DNA from: Microbulbifer sp. THAF38
GTDB taxonomy: Bacteria > Pseudomonadota > Gammaproteobacteria > Pseudomonadales > Cellvibrionaceae
NCBI RefSeq assembly: GCF_009363535.1
Contig: NZ_CP045369.1
Coordinates: forward strand, 1,747,001-1,811,000
Direction: 5' to 3'
Length of the DNA stretch: 64,000 nt
Made by a program: the position numbers and the translations under genes. The notes under the pieces were generated by a model that made no database searches, had not been told where the DNA came from, and saw nothing but the letters and a program-made list of their open reading frames with translations. Positions 15,887 through 23,962 of the stretch are shown piece by piece (position 1 is the stretch's first letter; every line of letters begins with the position of its first letter).

Positions 15887-15978
15887 TCTCATAACCAGGC
15901 CAGGCAAGATCGCCCAGCCGGCGGCTGGGCTGGACAGCCTACGCTCCGCTTCGGCTGCCCTTGCTGGCAACGTTATTG
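15887..15978 (+). other. attC site identical in type to the repeat's attC
   Basis: CATAACCAGGCCAGGCAAG... through GGCAACGTTAT; differs from the repeat copies by single bases. Confidence 0.85.
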
Positions 15979-16293
15979 GTCGCTCGCTCCAGTTTTGCGG
16001 GGGGTCAATAAAGGATAGCAGGTGATTATTAGTTTGCTGTATAAAAAAACAGTATTGGCGGGAAAGCCCATAGCCAACGGTTCGACCTTCATGTAAGCTT
16101 CGAACCTAGTGCTGCTAGTTTCTCTCTCCGAATCGTGGTAGACAATAAAAGAAAGATATTTGTAGTGAATTTGTACACAGTGCCACGAGCAACAAATAAC
16201 AACCCGATTATGCGGAAACCTAAAAGTTGTCATTCCCTTTGCTTGCGCAAAGGCACTGCCAACTTTCTTAACGGTTCCGCATATCTATTTTCG
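15973..16293 (+). other. cassette without a credible ORF
   Basis: 321-bp cassette. No + strand ORF of useful size begins in it. An 86-codon - strand frame (16233 to 15973) starts inside the attC and ends at the other boundary; I do not accept it as a gene, but a reverse-oriented cassette gene cannot be excluded. It is unrelated to the nine-copy repeat. Confidence 0.65.
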
Positions 16294-16299
16294 TTATTG
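16193..16299 (+). other. attC site
   Basis: About 105 bp. ATTATGCGGAAACC pairs with GGTTCCGCATAT, with an inner TTTGCTTGCGCAAA hairpin. Confidence 0.8.
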
Positions 16300-16660
16300 T
16301 GGCGGTCAATTTTAGATGTTTTGTAGCTGCTGCAAGCATCAATCTCTATCTGAGCACACTTTTCCTGAGAGTTTTCCTGCAAGCTGGTACCGCAGTTCCG
16401 TTCCAGTGCCTTCGTTTTCAGTCAGTAAGCCCTACAAGCCTGCTAGGACATCGTTGAGTGCCAATCAGATAGATATCCGGTGGGGAAAGTATGGTATTTT
16501 CCCCTGTAAATTTATCGGGCAGTGGCCAGCCAAAGTTGGCTGGCAGAGAGCAAGTAGGTCGTTCAGTGCGCGCCAGCTATAACTAGGCCAGGCAAGATCG
16601 CCCAGCCGGAGGCTGGGCTGGACAGCCTACGCTCCGCTTCGGCTGCCCTTGCTGGCAACG
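16294..16660 (+). repeat. ORF-poor repeated integron cassette, copy F
   Basis: 367 bp. Both hairpins kept (TTGTAG/CTGCAA; GCCAGCCA/TGGCTGGC with AAG loop). attC at about 16576-16666. The short frame stops at TAG inside the attC. Confidence 0.85.
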
Positions 16661-16664
16661 TTAC

Positions 16665-17144
16665 ATGCATATGAGAAATATCCTACTCATCTTTATGTTT
16701 TTGACCTGCAATGCCATTGCAGAAGTAGATTTGGTCAAGGTAGATAAATCCGAGAACAAGCTCTATCTGCTGGATGGAGAAAAGGTGGTTCGTGAATATC
16801 ATGTTGCTTTTGGTAAGAATCCAAAAGGCCACAAGCAGCAAGAGGGCGATGAAAAGACACCTGAAGGTCGCTACATCCTAGACTACAAAAAGGAAGATTC
16901 ATCATTTTATAGAGCTATGCATGTCTCATATCCTAATCAGAAGGATAAGGATGTCGCTGAAGAACTGGGTGTTTCCCCTGGTGGTTTCATAATGGTTCAT
17001 GGTCAAAGAAATTGGCTGGGTTGGTTTTCACCAATAACTCAGCGTTTTAATTGGACTAACGGTTGTATAGCCTTAACAAACAGTGAAATGGATGAGTTCA
17101 TGGATCTGGTAAAGGTGGGAACTCCGATTGAAATTCAGTGGTAA
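16665..17144 (+). CDS. L,D-transpeptidase (YkuD domain) family protein (cassette gene)
   Basis: 159 residues with an N-terminal signal peptide (residues 1-19, ...CNAIA). The YkuD/ErfK catalytic signature is present: His in IMVHGQRNW (about 112) and the nucleophilic Cys in WTNGCIALTNSEMDEF (Cys about 134). These enzymes make or trim 3-3 cross-links in peptidoglycan or attach proteins to it, in the periplasm. The protein is single-domain with no binding module. As a cassette gene it may remodel the cell wall, or act as or against an effector; only the enzymatic family is supported. Confidence 0.9.
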   Translation: MHMRNILLIFMFLTCNAIAEVDLVKVDKSENKLYLLDGEKVVREYHVAFGKNPKGHKQQEGDEKTPEGRYILDYKKEDSSFYRAMHVSYPNQKDKDVAEELGVSPGGFIMVHGQRNWLGWFSPITQRFNWTNGCIALTNSEMDEFMDLVKVGTPIEIQW

Positions 17145-17147
17145 GGG

Positions 17148-17267
17148 GCATGTAACAAGGTGCGGCAGACCGACGTCTTACTTTGTGCACTTTTTGCGCA
17201 GTCGCTACGCTCCTATCTTTGCACAAAAAATGCACAAAGTAAGCCGCCGCTGCGCACGGCGTTATTG
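17148..17267 (+). other. attC site
   Basis: Same family as 8605 and 11811; about 118 bp. Confidence 0.85.
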
Positions 17268-17620
17268 TGGCGGTCATTTTTTAGATGGTTTGTAGTTGTT
17301 GCAAGTATCAATTTCTAACTGCGCTCGCTTCTCCAGAGAGCTTTTTCTACCCGCTGGTACCGCAGTTTCTTTCAACTGCCTTCGTTTTAAGTCAGTAAGC
17401 CAGTTGCGCCATCGTTGAGTGCCAGTCGGATAGTTAATTGGTGGGGAAAGTATGGTATTTTCTCTGTAAATTTATCGGGCAGTGGCCAGCCAAAGTTGGC
17501 TGGCAGAGGGCATGTAGGCTGTTCAGTACGCGCCAGCTATAACCAGGCCAGGCAAGAACGCCCAGCCGGCGGCTGGGCTGGACAGCCTACGCTCCGCTTC
17601 GGCTGCCCTTGCTGGCAACG
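17262..17620 (+). repeat. ORF-poor repeated integron cassette, copy G
   Basis: 359 bp, slightly shorter because a stretch near the CCCTGCAAGCC block is missing. Both hairpins present. attC at about 17536-17626. A one-base deletion after the ATG puts TAA into the short frame. Confidence 0.85.
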
Positions 17621-17633
17621 TTATGAGTAGCTT

Positions 17634-17960
17634 ATGAATAGAGATCGCGATTTAATCGAAGCGTTTGAAAATTTAGATCTTGCAGCTATGAGGTCTGCAA
17701 TTGAGATGGGAGCGGATATTAATTGCCCACACCCTGATGGCGGGTCAATATTATCTGTAGCTGTCGATAGTGCTATAGATAGCTGTATTCAGTCTGGAGG
17801 TGGTCCAGGAGATGAGGAGCTAGAATTCGTCGAACTCTTACTAAACAGCGGTGCGGATATATTCCTTAAATTTGGTGATTCATCAAGTGCCATTGAATGT
17901 GCAAAAGCTTATAAATCAGTAAAAAACATAGTAGTGTATCTTGAGAGTTTTCACTCATAA
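17634..17960 (+). CDS. ankyrin-repeat protein (cassette ORF)
   Basis: 108 residues with two to three ankyrin-type repeats: LIEAFENLDLAAMRSAIEMG-ADIN, then EFVELLLNSGADIFLKF. These mediate protein binding. No signal peptide, so cytoplasmic. It shares its first ~15 bases after the attC (TTATGAGTAGCTTATGAA) with the next cassette. Confidence 0.8.
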   Translation: MNRDRDLIEAFENLDLAAMRSAIEMGADINCPHPDGGSILSVAVDSAIDSCIQSGGGPGDEELEFVELLLNSGADIFLKFGDSSSAIECAKAYKSVKNIVVYLESFHS

Positions 17961-18035
17961 CAAGCGGCTGCATTTCGCTCCGGCCTGCGGCCTCCACCGG
18001 ACTCGCTACGCTCGCCGATGAGCCGGGCGTTATGA
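17953..18035 (+). other. attC site
   Basis: About 82 bp. ACTCATAACAAGCGGC to GGGCGTTATGAG; the upstream stop is inside. Confidence 0.85.
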
Positions 18036-18042
18036 GTAGCGT

Positions 18043-18308
18043 ATGAAAGACTTTCTTATTTCTTATATTAAGAGACTCTCCGGGTTGCAATCCGATGCGG
18101 CAAGTTACTCTAGAACAGAAAGATATTCAGCCTTTTGGTCGGTGGAAGTATTCTTGCAATGATGGTGGTTTTTGTATTGGCGCTAGTTAATGAAATATTT
18201 TTTGATAAATATTTTCACGATTTTATAGTGGTTTTTGGACGGGCTTCTTTAGGATGTTTCATTGTGGGGTTAATTCTCACAGTCTTGTCAGCTAATGATC
18301 TGGTATAG
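18043..18308 (+). pseudogene. frameshifted small membrane protein gene (cassette)
   Basis: From ATG 18043 a 39-codon frame ends at TGA 18160-18162. A second frame covering 18159-18308 (49 codons) continues with strongly hydrophobic sequence (MMVVFVLALVNEIFF, then a second segment FIVVFGRASLGCFIVGLILT) up to TAG beside the attC. Read as one product with a small indel near 18140, it would be an about 90-residue two-pass membrane protein like many other cassette products. So this is either a decayed gene, a sequencing error, or two tiny ORFs. Confidence 0.6.
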
Positions 18309-18321
18309 TTGTGTGCGAAGT

Positions 18322-18467
18322 ACTCATAACAATCACGGGCAGTTTGCTCCGGCCCTTCGGGCCTCCGCGGGACGGCTTACCTCATGCACGCTTTGCGCGG
18401 GTCGCTATGCTCCCATTTTCGCGCAAAACGCGCATAAGGTAAGCCGCCCCTGCCGTGGGCGTTATAC
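18322..18467 (+). other. attC site (long family)
   Basis: About 145 bp, same family as 5453. Confidence 0.85.
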
Positions 18468-18477
18468 GTTAGGAGCT

Positions 18478-18771
18478 ATGAAAGCATTTCTATTATCTCT
18501 GGCGCTCTTGATCTCAAGCTTTCAGGCTCTTGCTGAAGAATCATGTGAGCGTAATGTTCAGGATGATGGAGCGAGAAAAGCAGCAATTAGTTTCTTATCT
18601 CGTCAAGAGTATGTGGATGAGTATGAGAGATATCCCGAATCCACAATAGAGTCAGGCTGTTTCTGGATTGTTTCGTTTAAGCATAAAGACTGGAAAACTA
18701 GAAAGCCCTCGCGTGGCAAGGTGAGTGTTCATAAAACAACAGGGGAAACAAAGTGGCTTCCTTCAAGGTAA
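18478..18771 (+). CDS. small secreted protein (cassette ORF, copy 2)
   Basis: Same 97-residue protein as at 7887-8180; I see no base change over the whole 392-bp cassette. Signal peptide residues 1-18, and mature domain with GCFWIVSF and VSVHKTTGE strands. The copies lie 10.6 kb apart with unrelated cassettes around them, so the cassette was copied or reinserted rather than tandemly duplicated. Confidence 0.75.
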   Translation: MKAFLLSLALLISSFQALAEESCERNVQDDGARKAAISFLSRQEYVDEYERYPESTIESGCFWIVSFKHKDWKTRKPSRGKVSVHKTTGETKWLPSR

Positions 18772-18774
18772 AAA

Positions 18775-18859
18775 CGTATAACAAGCGGCAGCAGCATCGG
18801 CCCTTCGGGCCTGGACTCGCTACACTGCGTTTCGCTCGCCGCTGTGCCGGACGTTAAAC
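18775..18859 (+). other. attC site
   Basis: Same sequence as 8184-8268. Confidence 0.85.
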
Positions 18860-18863
18860 CTCT

Positions 18864-19247
18864 ATGAAGATTGAGCCATATAAAAAAGTCGGAGAAGTAA
18901 GCTTAGAAGTTCGAGAGGATGAGCTATTGCGTGACCTCGGAGATCCAAACAGAAAATCGACAAATAGCATTGGGCTTGTCGAATTCGACTTTGGCTCTAG
19001 AGTATTTCGTTTCGATCCATCTGGAGCCCTAGACGAAGTAACTATTGAATCTGAGGTTGTTGAGCTGGAAAGCGCATCTATACCATTTAAGTACCTCGCT
19101 GCACGCCTTAAAGCAGATGATGCTGGGGTGTTTGAAAAGTATGGTTTTATTGTCAGCCCAAAATTTGGGCTGGCTTTCGACCCAGAGCATAGCCCTTGGG
19201 TTACCGTATTAACAAAAAAGGGTTTAGCGGCATGGCAAAAGGTTTAA
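18864..19247 (+). CDS. hypothetical soluble protein (cassette ORF)
   Basis: 127 residues, acidic, no signal. The first half has beta-strand pattern (VEFDFGSRVFRFDPSGALDEVTIE), the second half an amphipathic helix and a LTKKGLAAWQKV end. The general style resembles small immunity-type proteins, but I recognise no family. Stop TAA is in the attC. Confidence 0.65.
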   Translation: MKIEPYKKVGEVSLEVREDELLRDLGDPNRKSTNSIGLVEFDFGSRVFRFDPSGALDEVTIESEVVELESASIPFKYLAARLKADDAGVFEKYGFIVSPKFGLAFDPEHSPWVTVLTKKGLAAWQKV

Positions 19248-19317
19248 CAAAGGCAGGCAGCATCGCCACTGCATGGCTGGACCTCGGTACCCTCGGCTGC
19301 TGCTGCCGGCGTTAAGC
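19241..19317 (+). other. attC site
   Basis: About 76 bp. GCAGGCAGCATCGCC to GGCGTTAAG. Confidence 0.85.
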
Positions 19318-19339
19318 ATAAATGAGTATGTAGCAAAAT

Positions 19340-19774
19340 ATGGAAGGTGTTTATATTGCAGTTGGCGTCGCAGCCTTGGTAGTAGCTGTCTTAGTGGCTC
19401 GATATATCAAGCGAACTGTAGTTGATGGGGCTCCACTTAAGAGTCTTGCGAGAGAGTTTGGCGAGGAGTTGCGCGTAGAAAGCGACAGTGGCTTGATCAG
19501 GGACTACGTCCGTTTACCTGCTTCCGCAGTTACCGCATGTACTGGGGTTAAAGAAAGCGGGGTGGTTATTTATAGTGTTGGTGTTTGCTCGGTGTTAATT
19601 CCCTGGAGTTCGGTGGTGAGAATTAATGTCACTAAAAAAACAAAATCACATTATTTGGCAGAGCTTAGTCTCGAAAAAGATGGTAAAAGTATTTCCAATG
19701 TATTTATACCTTGGCAATCAAACTACAAACAGTTTGTTCCTGCGTCTACTGGTTACGCAGAAGCAAATGCTTAA
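19340..19774 (+). CDS. membrane-anchored protein of unknown function (cassette ORF)
   Basis: 144 residues. One N-terminal membrane segment (residues 4-23), then a soluble domain rich in beta strands (VVIYSVGVCSVLIPWSSVVRINV), similar in style to PH-like or bPH-type cytoplasmic domains behind a signal anchor; this is a fold guess only. Confidence 0.65.
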   Translation: MEGVYIAVGVAALVVAVLVARYIKRTVVDGAPLKSLAREFGEELRVESDSGLIRDYVRLPASAVTACTGVKESGVVIYSVGVCSVLIPWSSVVRINVTKKTKSHYLAELSLEKDGKSISNVFIPWQSNYKQFVPASTGYAEANA

Positions 19775-19828
19775 CAAAGGCAGTAAGGGCGACGCTCGTA
19801 TCTCGCGCGCCTTCTGCCGGCGTTAAAT
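19767..19828 (+). other. attC site (short)
   Basis: About 61 bp. GCTTAACAAAGGCAG to CTGCCGGCGTTAA; includes the upstream stop and lies directly before the next start codon. Confidence 0.85.
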
Positions 19829-20240
19829 GTCACGAAAAATGCATAGCACACTTAAAAGATGGATCGAAGAGCTAGAAACTGACGTTGAGATTGTTTCTTC
19901 TCATGAAATTAATGAGGAGGCAGGATCAAACCTGTTTTCTTTTGGCTTTAACCAATGCCTACTCAGTGAGTGGGGGCGGGAGTCTGTCCAAGAGTTTTTG
20001 GCCAGTTGTGCTGACCTCTACAAACGAAAATGCAGCGGTTCAGCCATGGTTTTTTATTCCTGGCTAGATAACCAGGCCGGCCAAATACGTATTTCAGCAG
20101 TTAGTGAATCACATAATAAACTGCCTTTTGGCTGTAAGATCAATATGACAAGCTTGGAGCAAGTCGTAGATGATATATTTTCTAATGATTCCGGTTTGTA
20201 TACCAAGGGAGCACTGGACGTTTGGTGCAAGAACATTTAA
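19827..20240 (+). CDS. hypothetical protein (cassette ORF)
   Basis: 137 residues. ATG 19827 is 4 bases after the recombination point (GCGTTAAATG), so there is no room for a ribosome binding site of its own and translation must use sequence in the preceding attC. Soluble, mixed charge, helical N-terminus. Not recognised. Confidence 0.65.
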   Translation: MSRKMHSTLKRWIEELETDVEIVSSHEINEEAGSNLFSFGFNQCLLSEWGRESVQEFLASCADLYKRKCSGSAMVFYSWLDNQAGQIRISAVSESHNKLPFGCKINMTSLEQVVDDIFSNDSGLYTKGALDVWCKNI

Positions 20241-20327
20241 CAAGTCAATTAACTACGCGCCTTCGGCGCCCGACAGCTCACACTCCGCTTCGCTGCGTTC
20301 CAGCTGCGGGTTATTGAGACGTTATTG
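20233..20327 (+). other. attC site
   Basis: About 94 bp with an inner GCGCCTTCGGCGC hairpin. Stop codon TAA in the left core. Confidence 0.85.
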
Positions 20328-20689
20328 TGGCGGTCAATTTTTAGGTGGTTTGAAGTTGCTGCAAGCACCAATCTCTTCCTGAGCACATTTCTCCAGAGTG
20401 TTTTCCTGCAAATTGGCACAGCGGTTCCGTTCAAGTGCCTTCGTTTAAAGCCAACAAGTTCTGCAAGCTAGCTGCAGCATTGTGGAGTGCCAGTCAGTTA
20501 GTTAATTGGTGGGGAAAGTATGGTATTTTTCCCAGTAAATTTATCGGGCAGTGGCCAGCCAACGTTGGCTGGCAAAGAGCAAGTAGGTTGTTCAGTGCGC
20601 GCCAGCTATAACCAGGCCAGGCAAGATCGCCCAGCCGGAGGCTGGGCTGGACAGCCTACGCTACGCTTCGGCTGCCCTTGCTGGCAACG
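20322..20689 (+). repeat. ORF-poor repeated integron cassette, copy H
   Basis: 368 bp. The second hairpin is a perfect palindrome GCCAGCCAACGTTGGCTGGC. The first hairpin has one mismatch (TTGAAG/CTGCAA). attC at about 20604-20695. Very similar to copy I. Confidence 0.85.
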
Positions 20690-20725
20690 TTATGTGTATT
20701 CAGTAATGAGAAAAGGAACTAACTT

Positions 20726-21535
20726 ATGTCAATTGAAAATTATGTAGTTACATCATTCAGGTTTTCGGATAAGGAAAGTCGCGATGACTTCGTAAAAGCA
20801 TTTGGCGATACGGTTAACATGGACAATGCGTTTGAAAGATACGAGTTTACGAAGCTGCTATCAAATAAATTCACTGAGGTATACGGGGAAGAAGTTAGTT
20901 TTGATAGTAGTATTCACGACGCAACTGTTACTCCAAAAGAGGAATTTGAGGCTGAAATATTTTTAGAAGGTCGGGGAGTCAGTGGCTTAATTTATGAGAT
21001 GACCAAATATCTATCTAAAAAACTGAATGAAGTATACTTACTTGAATTACTGGATGAGTATTACTTCAGTATTTATTCAAAATCAGATGATAAATGGGTC
21101 TCCTATACCAAGTCAATGAAGGAGCATTGCTCTGATTTACTCGATGATTATGATGTCTTATTTGAAACCAAGTTATCAGAGATGGTGGCACTGTATAGAA
21201 GTGGTACGCTCTCACCTTACAAGAAAGCATCACATAATGAAATCTTTGAAAAAATCTCAAATATAGAAATCGATCCATACGAAGATGGGTATATTTTTGA
21301 TATAGATGATGCTCGGATAACTAATGATAAAGGCGATACTATTATTACTGCCGCAGTGCGAAGCGGGAATACATCCGTCATATTTCACGTGACTCAAAAT
21401 GTCGATCATGGGTCCATTCAAATTCCAAACGAAAAAGGTGAAACCCCCATAAATATTGCTGAATCAATAGGAAATAAAAATGTAATAGATTGGGTGCGTA
21501 AGTTAGGTGGCCATTCGAAAAAATTACCATCTTAA
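20726..21535 (+). CDS. ankyrin-repeat-containing protein (cassette gene)
   Basis: 269 residues, the third longest product in the array. An N-terminal alpha-rich domain of unknown type (1-190) is followed by degenerate ankyrin repeats (about 195-262: ITNDKGDTIITAAVRSGN, then IPNEKGETPINIAESIGN). Very acidic, cytoplasmic. AAAAGGAAC precedes ATG 20726. Its attC is interrupted by intron 2. Confidence 0.8.
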   Translation: MSIENYVVTSFRFSDKESRDDFVKAFGDTVNMDNAFERYEFTKLLSNKFTEVYGEEVSFDSSIHDATVTPKEEFEAEIFLEGRGVSGLIYEMTKYLSKKLNEVYLLELLDEYYFSIYSKSDDKWVSYTKSMKEHCSDLLDDYDVLFETKLSEMVALYRSGTLSPYKKASHNEIFEKISNIEIDPYEDGYIFDIDDARITNDKGDTIITAAVRSGNTSVIFHVTQNVDHGSIQIPNEKGETPINIAESIGNKNVIDWVRKLGGHSKKLPS

Positions 21536-22175
21536 CGGGCAAATAAGTTTAGTTCACTTCGGTAAGTGTAGAGCTACACTTAGATTTTAAGGTTTAGCAA
21601 ACACATAACAACGATATTAAATTCGCGCCCTGCGGTTGCCTGACGCTTCGCGTAGTTTATATAGGGTGTGTGTGTGCCAGGCATGGCATTTAACTAGAGA
21701 GGTGAAAGTCCTCTTATCAGGTATTCGTGGAGCCGAAGGTTAGCGAAAGGGCAAGGTTAATATCGTGAGGTATTGGCTGGAGGAAGCCCAACGCAAATTC
21801 ACGGGATGATGAACAAGAACTGGATATGAGGTGTGACGTAGGCGGAGCCAGTGGGCACGTGACCATAAAGCTCTCCATCCACAACTGGCCTGCGTTTTAT
21901 AAATCCAGCATCTACGTGAAGAAAGTTAAATGTCTTACCCTGGGAGGTCTATAGGTTGTTAATGGAATAACTGAAAACTGAGAAATCAGTTTTGATCGGC
22001 CTATAGAAGTCAGCAGAAGGCATAGTAGGTAGGTTTCGTGCTACTGAAGGCCTGAACAATTCTGGACAGTATTATTAACACAGAGCTTGATGAATGCATC
22101 TGACAAGTAACTTAGTTGCCAGGGAAAAAGAATTTTTTTTCTGGATGAACATCAAACTGGAAACTTAATCGTACC

Positions 22176-23492
22176 TTGTCCAATTTTCCATCTCTTTTAA
22201 TGCGACGAACTCTAGATAGGAATAATCTGTTTCGAGCATTACAACAAGTTTCTCGTAATCAGGGTGCTCCTGGTCTGGATGGCATGACGGTAAAACAGTT
22301 ACCGGAATACCTTAAGCAGACTTGGATTGCTACTCGACAAAAGGTGCTAAATAGTAGCTATCGTCCTCAACCGGCGAAACGTGTCTTTATACCAAAAGGC
22401 AATGGTGGTCTGCGCCCACTGGGTATCCCAACGGTGCAAGATAGGTTAATCCAACAAGCTATCGCACAGATTCTCAGTGAACAATGGGAGCCGAAGTTTC
22501 ATGCTTTTAGCTTTGGTTTTAGACCAAATCGATCAACGCATCAGGCGATTAAACAAGTCCAATACTTTGTCCGGCAAGGAAAGCGCTGGACGATCGATAT
22601 GGACTTGAAATCTTTCTTTGATGAGGTGAATCATGACAAACTCATGTCAACACTGAAGAAAAGCGGGATGCCGGCTGATGTGCTGGGGTTAATAAACCGA
22701 TATCTAAAAGCACCGACGGTTGTGGATGGCAAGTTTATAGCTACAACAAAAGGCGTACCGCAAGGTGGGCCATTATCTCCACTACTAGCTAATATTGTAC
22801 TTAATGAACTGGATTGGGAATTGCACAAGCGCCAACTCAGTTTTGTACGATATGCCGATGATTTTCAAATACTGGTGGGAAGTCGTCGGTCTGCAGAGCG
22901 GATAAAATCAAGCCTTACGCACTTCATCAAATGTAAGCTGAAGCTCACAGTAAATACTGAGAAGAGTGCAGAGGATCACTTCTGGAGGCGGAGTTTTCTA
23001 GGGTTTAGATTGTTGAAGAAAGATGCCCGGATAAAGGTATCGGAATCATCGATCAATAAATTGAAAACAAAGGTCAGAGGGATCACCCGTCGAACACGAG
23101 GCCGCAAGTTTACTCAGATCATAAAAGAGTTAAAGAAGTCCCTGCTTGGTTGGAAAGCGTACTTTGATATCAGTGAAGTACTGAGCCCTCAGAAGGATCT
23201 AGACAAGTGGATAAGACGGAAATTGCGATGTTATCTATGGAAGCAGTGGGGGCGTAGTGGTTACCGCAGATTAAGAAGGCTGGGAGTTGATCGCTTTCTA
23301 GAGTGGAATACAGCTAAATCAGCGCATGGACCATGGAGGCTAAGCAAAAGTCCGGCCCTTTGCAGAGCATTACCAAATAGATACTTTAGGAACTTGGGGC
23401 TGCCGGCATTGGCAGATAGAAAGGGGAAAAGAGTTGAACCGCCATGGTACGTGATCCGTATGCCTGGTGGTGTGGGAGGAGAGGTATCGTGA
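22176..23492 (+). CDS. group II intron reverse transcriptase/maturase (intron 2)
   Basis: 438 residues from TTG 22176 (ATG 22200 is possible). Reverse transcriptase motifs are intact: VPQGGPLSPLLANIVL and catalytic YADD in FVRYADDFQILV (near residue 228). The maturase segment (300-370, with LLGWKAYFDISE) follows. No HNH domain. It is clearly a different intron from intron 1. The reading frame continues through domain V (tail PWYVIRMPGGVGGEVS) and stops inside domain VI, so the last ~20 codons overlap catalytic RNA. Confidence 0.95.
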   Translation: MSNFPSLLMRRTLDRNNLFRALQQVSRNQGAPGLDGMTVKQLPEYLKQTWIATRQKVLNSSYRPQPAKRVFIPKGNGGLRPLGIPTVQDRLIQQAIAQILSEQWEPKFHAFSFGFRPNRSTHQAIKQVQYFVRQGKRWTIDMDLKSFFDEVNHDKLMSTLKKSGMPADVLGLINRYLKAPTVVDGKFIATTKGVPQGGPLSPLLANIVLNELDWELHKRQLSFVRYADDFQILVGSRRSAERIKSSLTHFIKCKLKLTVNTEKSAEDHFWRRSFLGFRLLKKDARIKVSESSINKLKTKVRGITRRTRGRKFTQIIKELKKSLLGWKAYFDISEVLSPQKDLDKWIRRKLRCYLWKQWGRSGYRRLRRLGVDRFLEWNTAKSAHGPWRLSKSPALCRALPNRYFRNLGLPALADRKGKRVEPPWYVIRMPGGVGGEVS

Positions 23493-23510
23493 GGTGCCTC
23501 CCTATCCCGA
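23436..23510 (+). ncRNA. group II intron 2 catalytic domains V and VI
   Basis: GAACCGCCA pairs with TGGTGGT around GTACGTGATCCGTAT. The stem GGGAGGAGAGG/CCTCCC and terminal CTATCCCGAT follow. Same layout as in intron 1. Confidence 0.75.
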
Positions 23511-23531
23511 TTATGTGAGTACGGCAAAAAG

Positions 23532-23750
23532 ATGAGTGGATTTAAATGGGCAGACTTATCAGAATTTGAGCAGAGAAATTATCTCTTTAGGTGGTTCTGG
23601 TCCGAAATACGTGAGGAAGGCGAAGTTAATCTTGTCAATATTCTCAAAGAATATCCTCCTTTGGCTTTGTTAATTCCGGAGATTGTAAAAGATGTCGCGG
23701 AACTCTTATGTGTAGAAGCTGATGAAGTAGAAAAGCTTATAGTGTGTTAA
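23532..23750 (+). CDS. 72-residue hypothetical protein (cassette ORF)
   Basis: Soluble, acidic, helical, no signal. ATG 23532 follows GGCAAAAAG. The cassette starts right after intron 2. No family recognised. Confidence 0.65.
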   Translation: MSGFKWADLSEFEQRNYLFRWFWSEIREEGEVNLVNILKEYPPLALLIPEIVKDVAELLCVEADEVEKLIVC

Positions 23751-23797
23751 GATCATTTGTGATGTTGGTAGCGGGCACAATAAATGATTATTAACGA

Positions 23798-23928
23798 GCA
23801 CATAACAAACCGCTCAAAGTTCAGCCGCGTTGCGGCTTGGACCTCCGTTTCGGCGCTCGTTTTGGGGGTTACGCTACGCCACCCCAAAAAGTTCGCCTCC
23901 ACTACGGCCCTTTAGCGGGGCGTTAGCT
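23798..23928 (+). other. attC site
   Basis: About 130 bp with an inner TTTTGGGGGTTACGC... /CACCCCAAAA hairpin. Right core GGGCGTTAG. Confidence 0.85.
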
Positions 23929-23962
23929 TTAATCGGAAATAACTAATCAATAAGGAAATTAA

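Larger units (their letters stand above)
21672..23511 (+). mobile_element. group IIC (attC-type) intron 2, same orientation as cassettes
   Basis: About 1.84 kb. It begins GTGTGCCAGGCATGGC..., then GAGGTGAAAGTCCTC, aligned with intron 1's start. A 500-base structured leader precedes the maturase gene. It ends with a domain V-like hairpin (23436-23472), a domain VI stem and CTATCCCGAT. It is inserted in the top strand at the right core of an attC, between GTGT and TATG. Exact ends are uncertain by about 4 bp because GTGTGTGTG is repetitive. The leader region 21672-22175 holds no gene. Confidence 0.87.
21602..23517 (+). other. attC site interrupted by group II intron
   Basis: Left core CACATAACAACGATATTAAATTCGCG pairs imperfectly with CGCGTAGTTTATATAGGGTGTGT. 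The right core continues as TATGTG after the intron. Joined, it gives a GTTATGTG right core. Confidence 0.8.

Noticed and set aside
15973..16233. 86-codon - strand ORF in a cassette
   Set aside because: It starts inside the attC arm, has no ribosome binding site and no recognisable sequence; noted as a remote possibility only.
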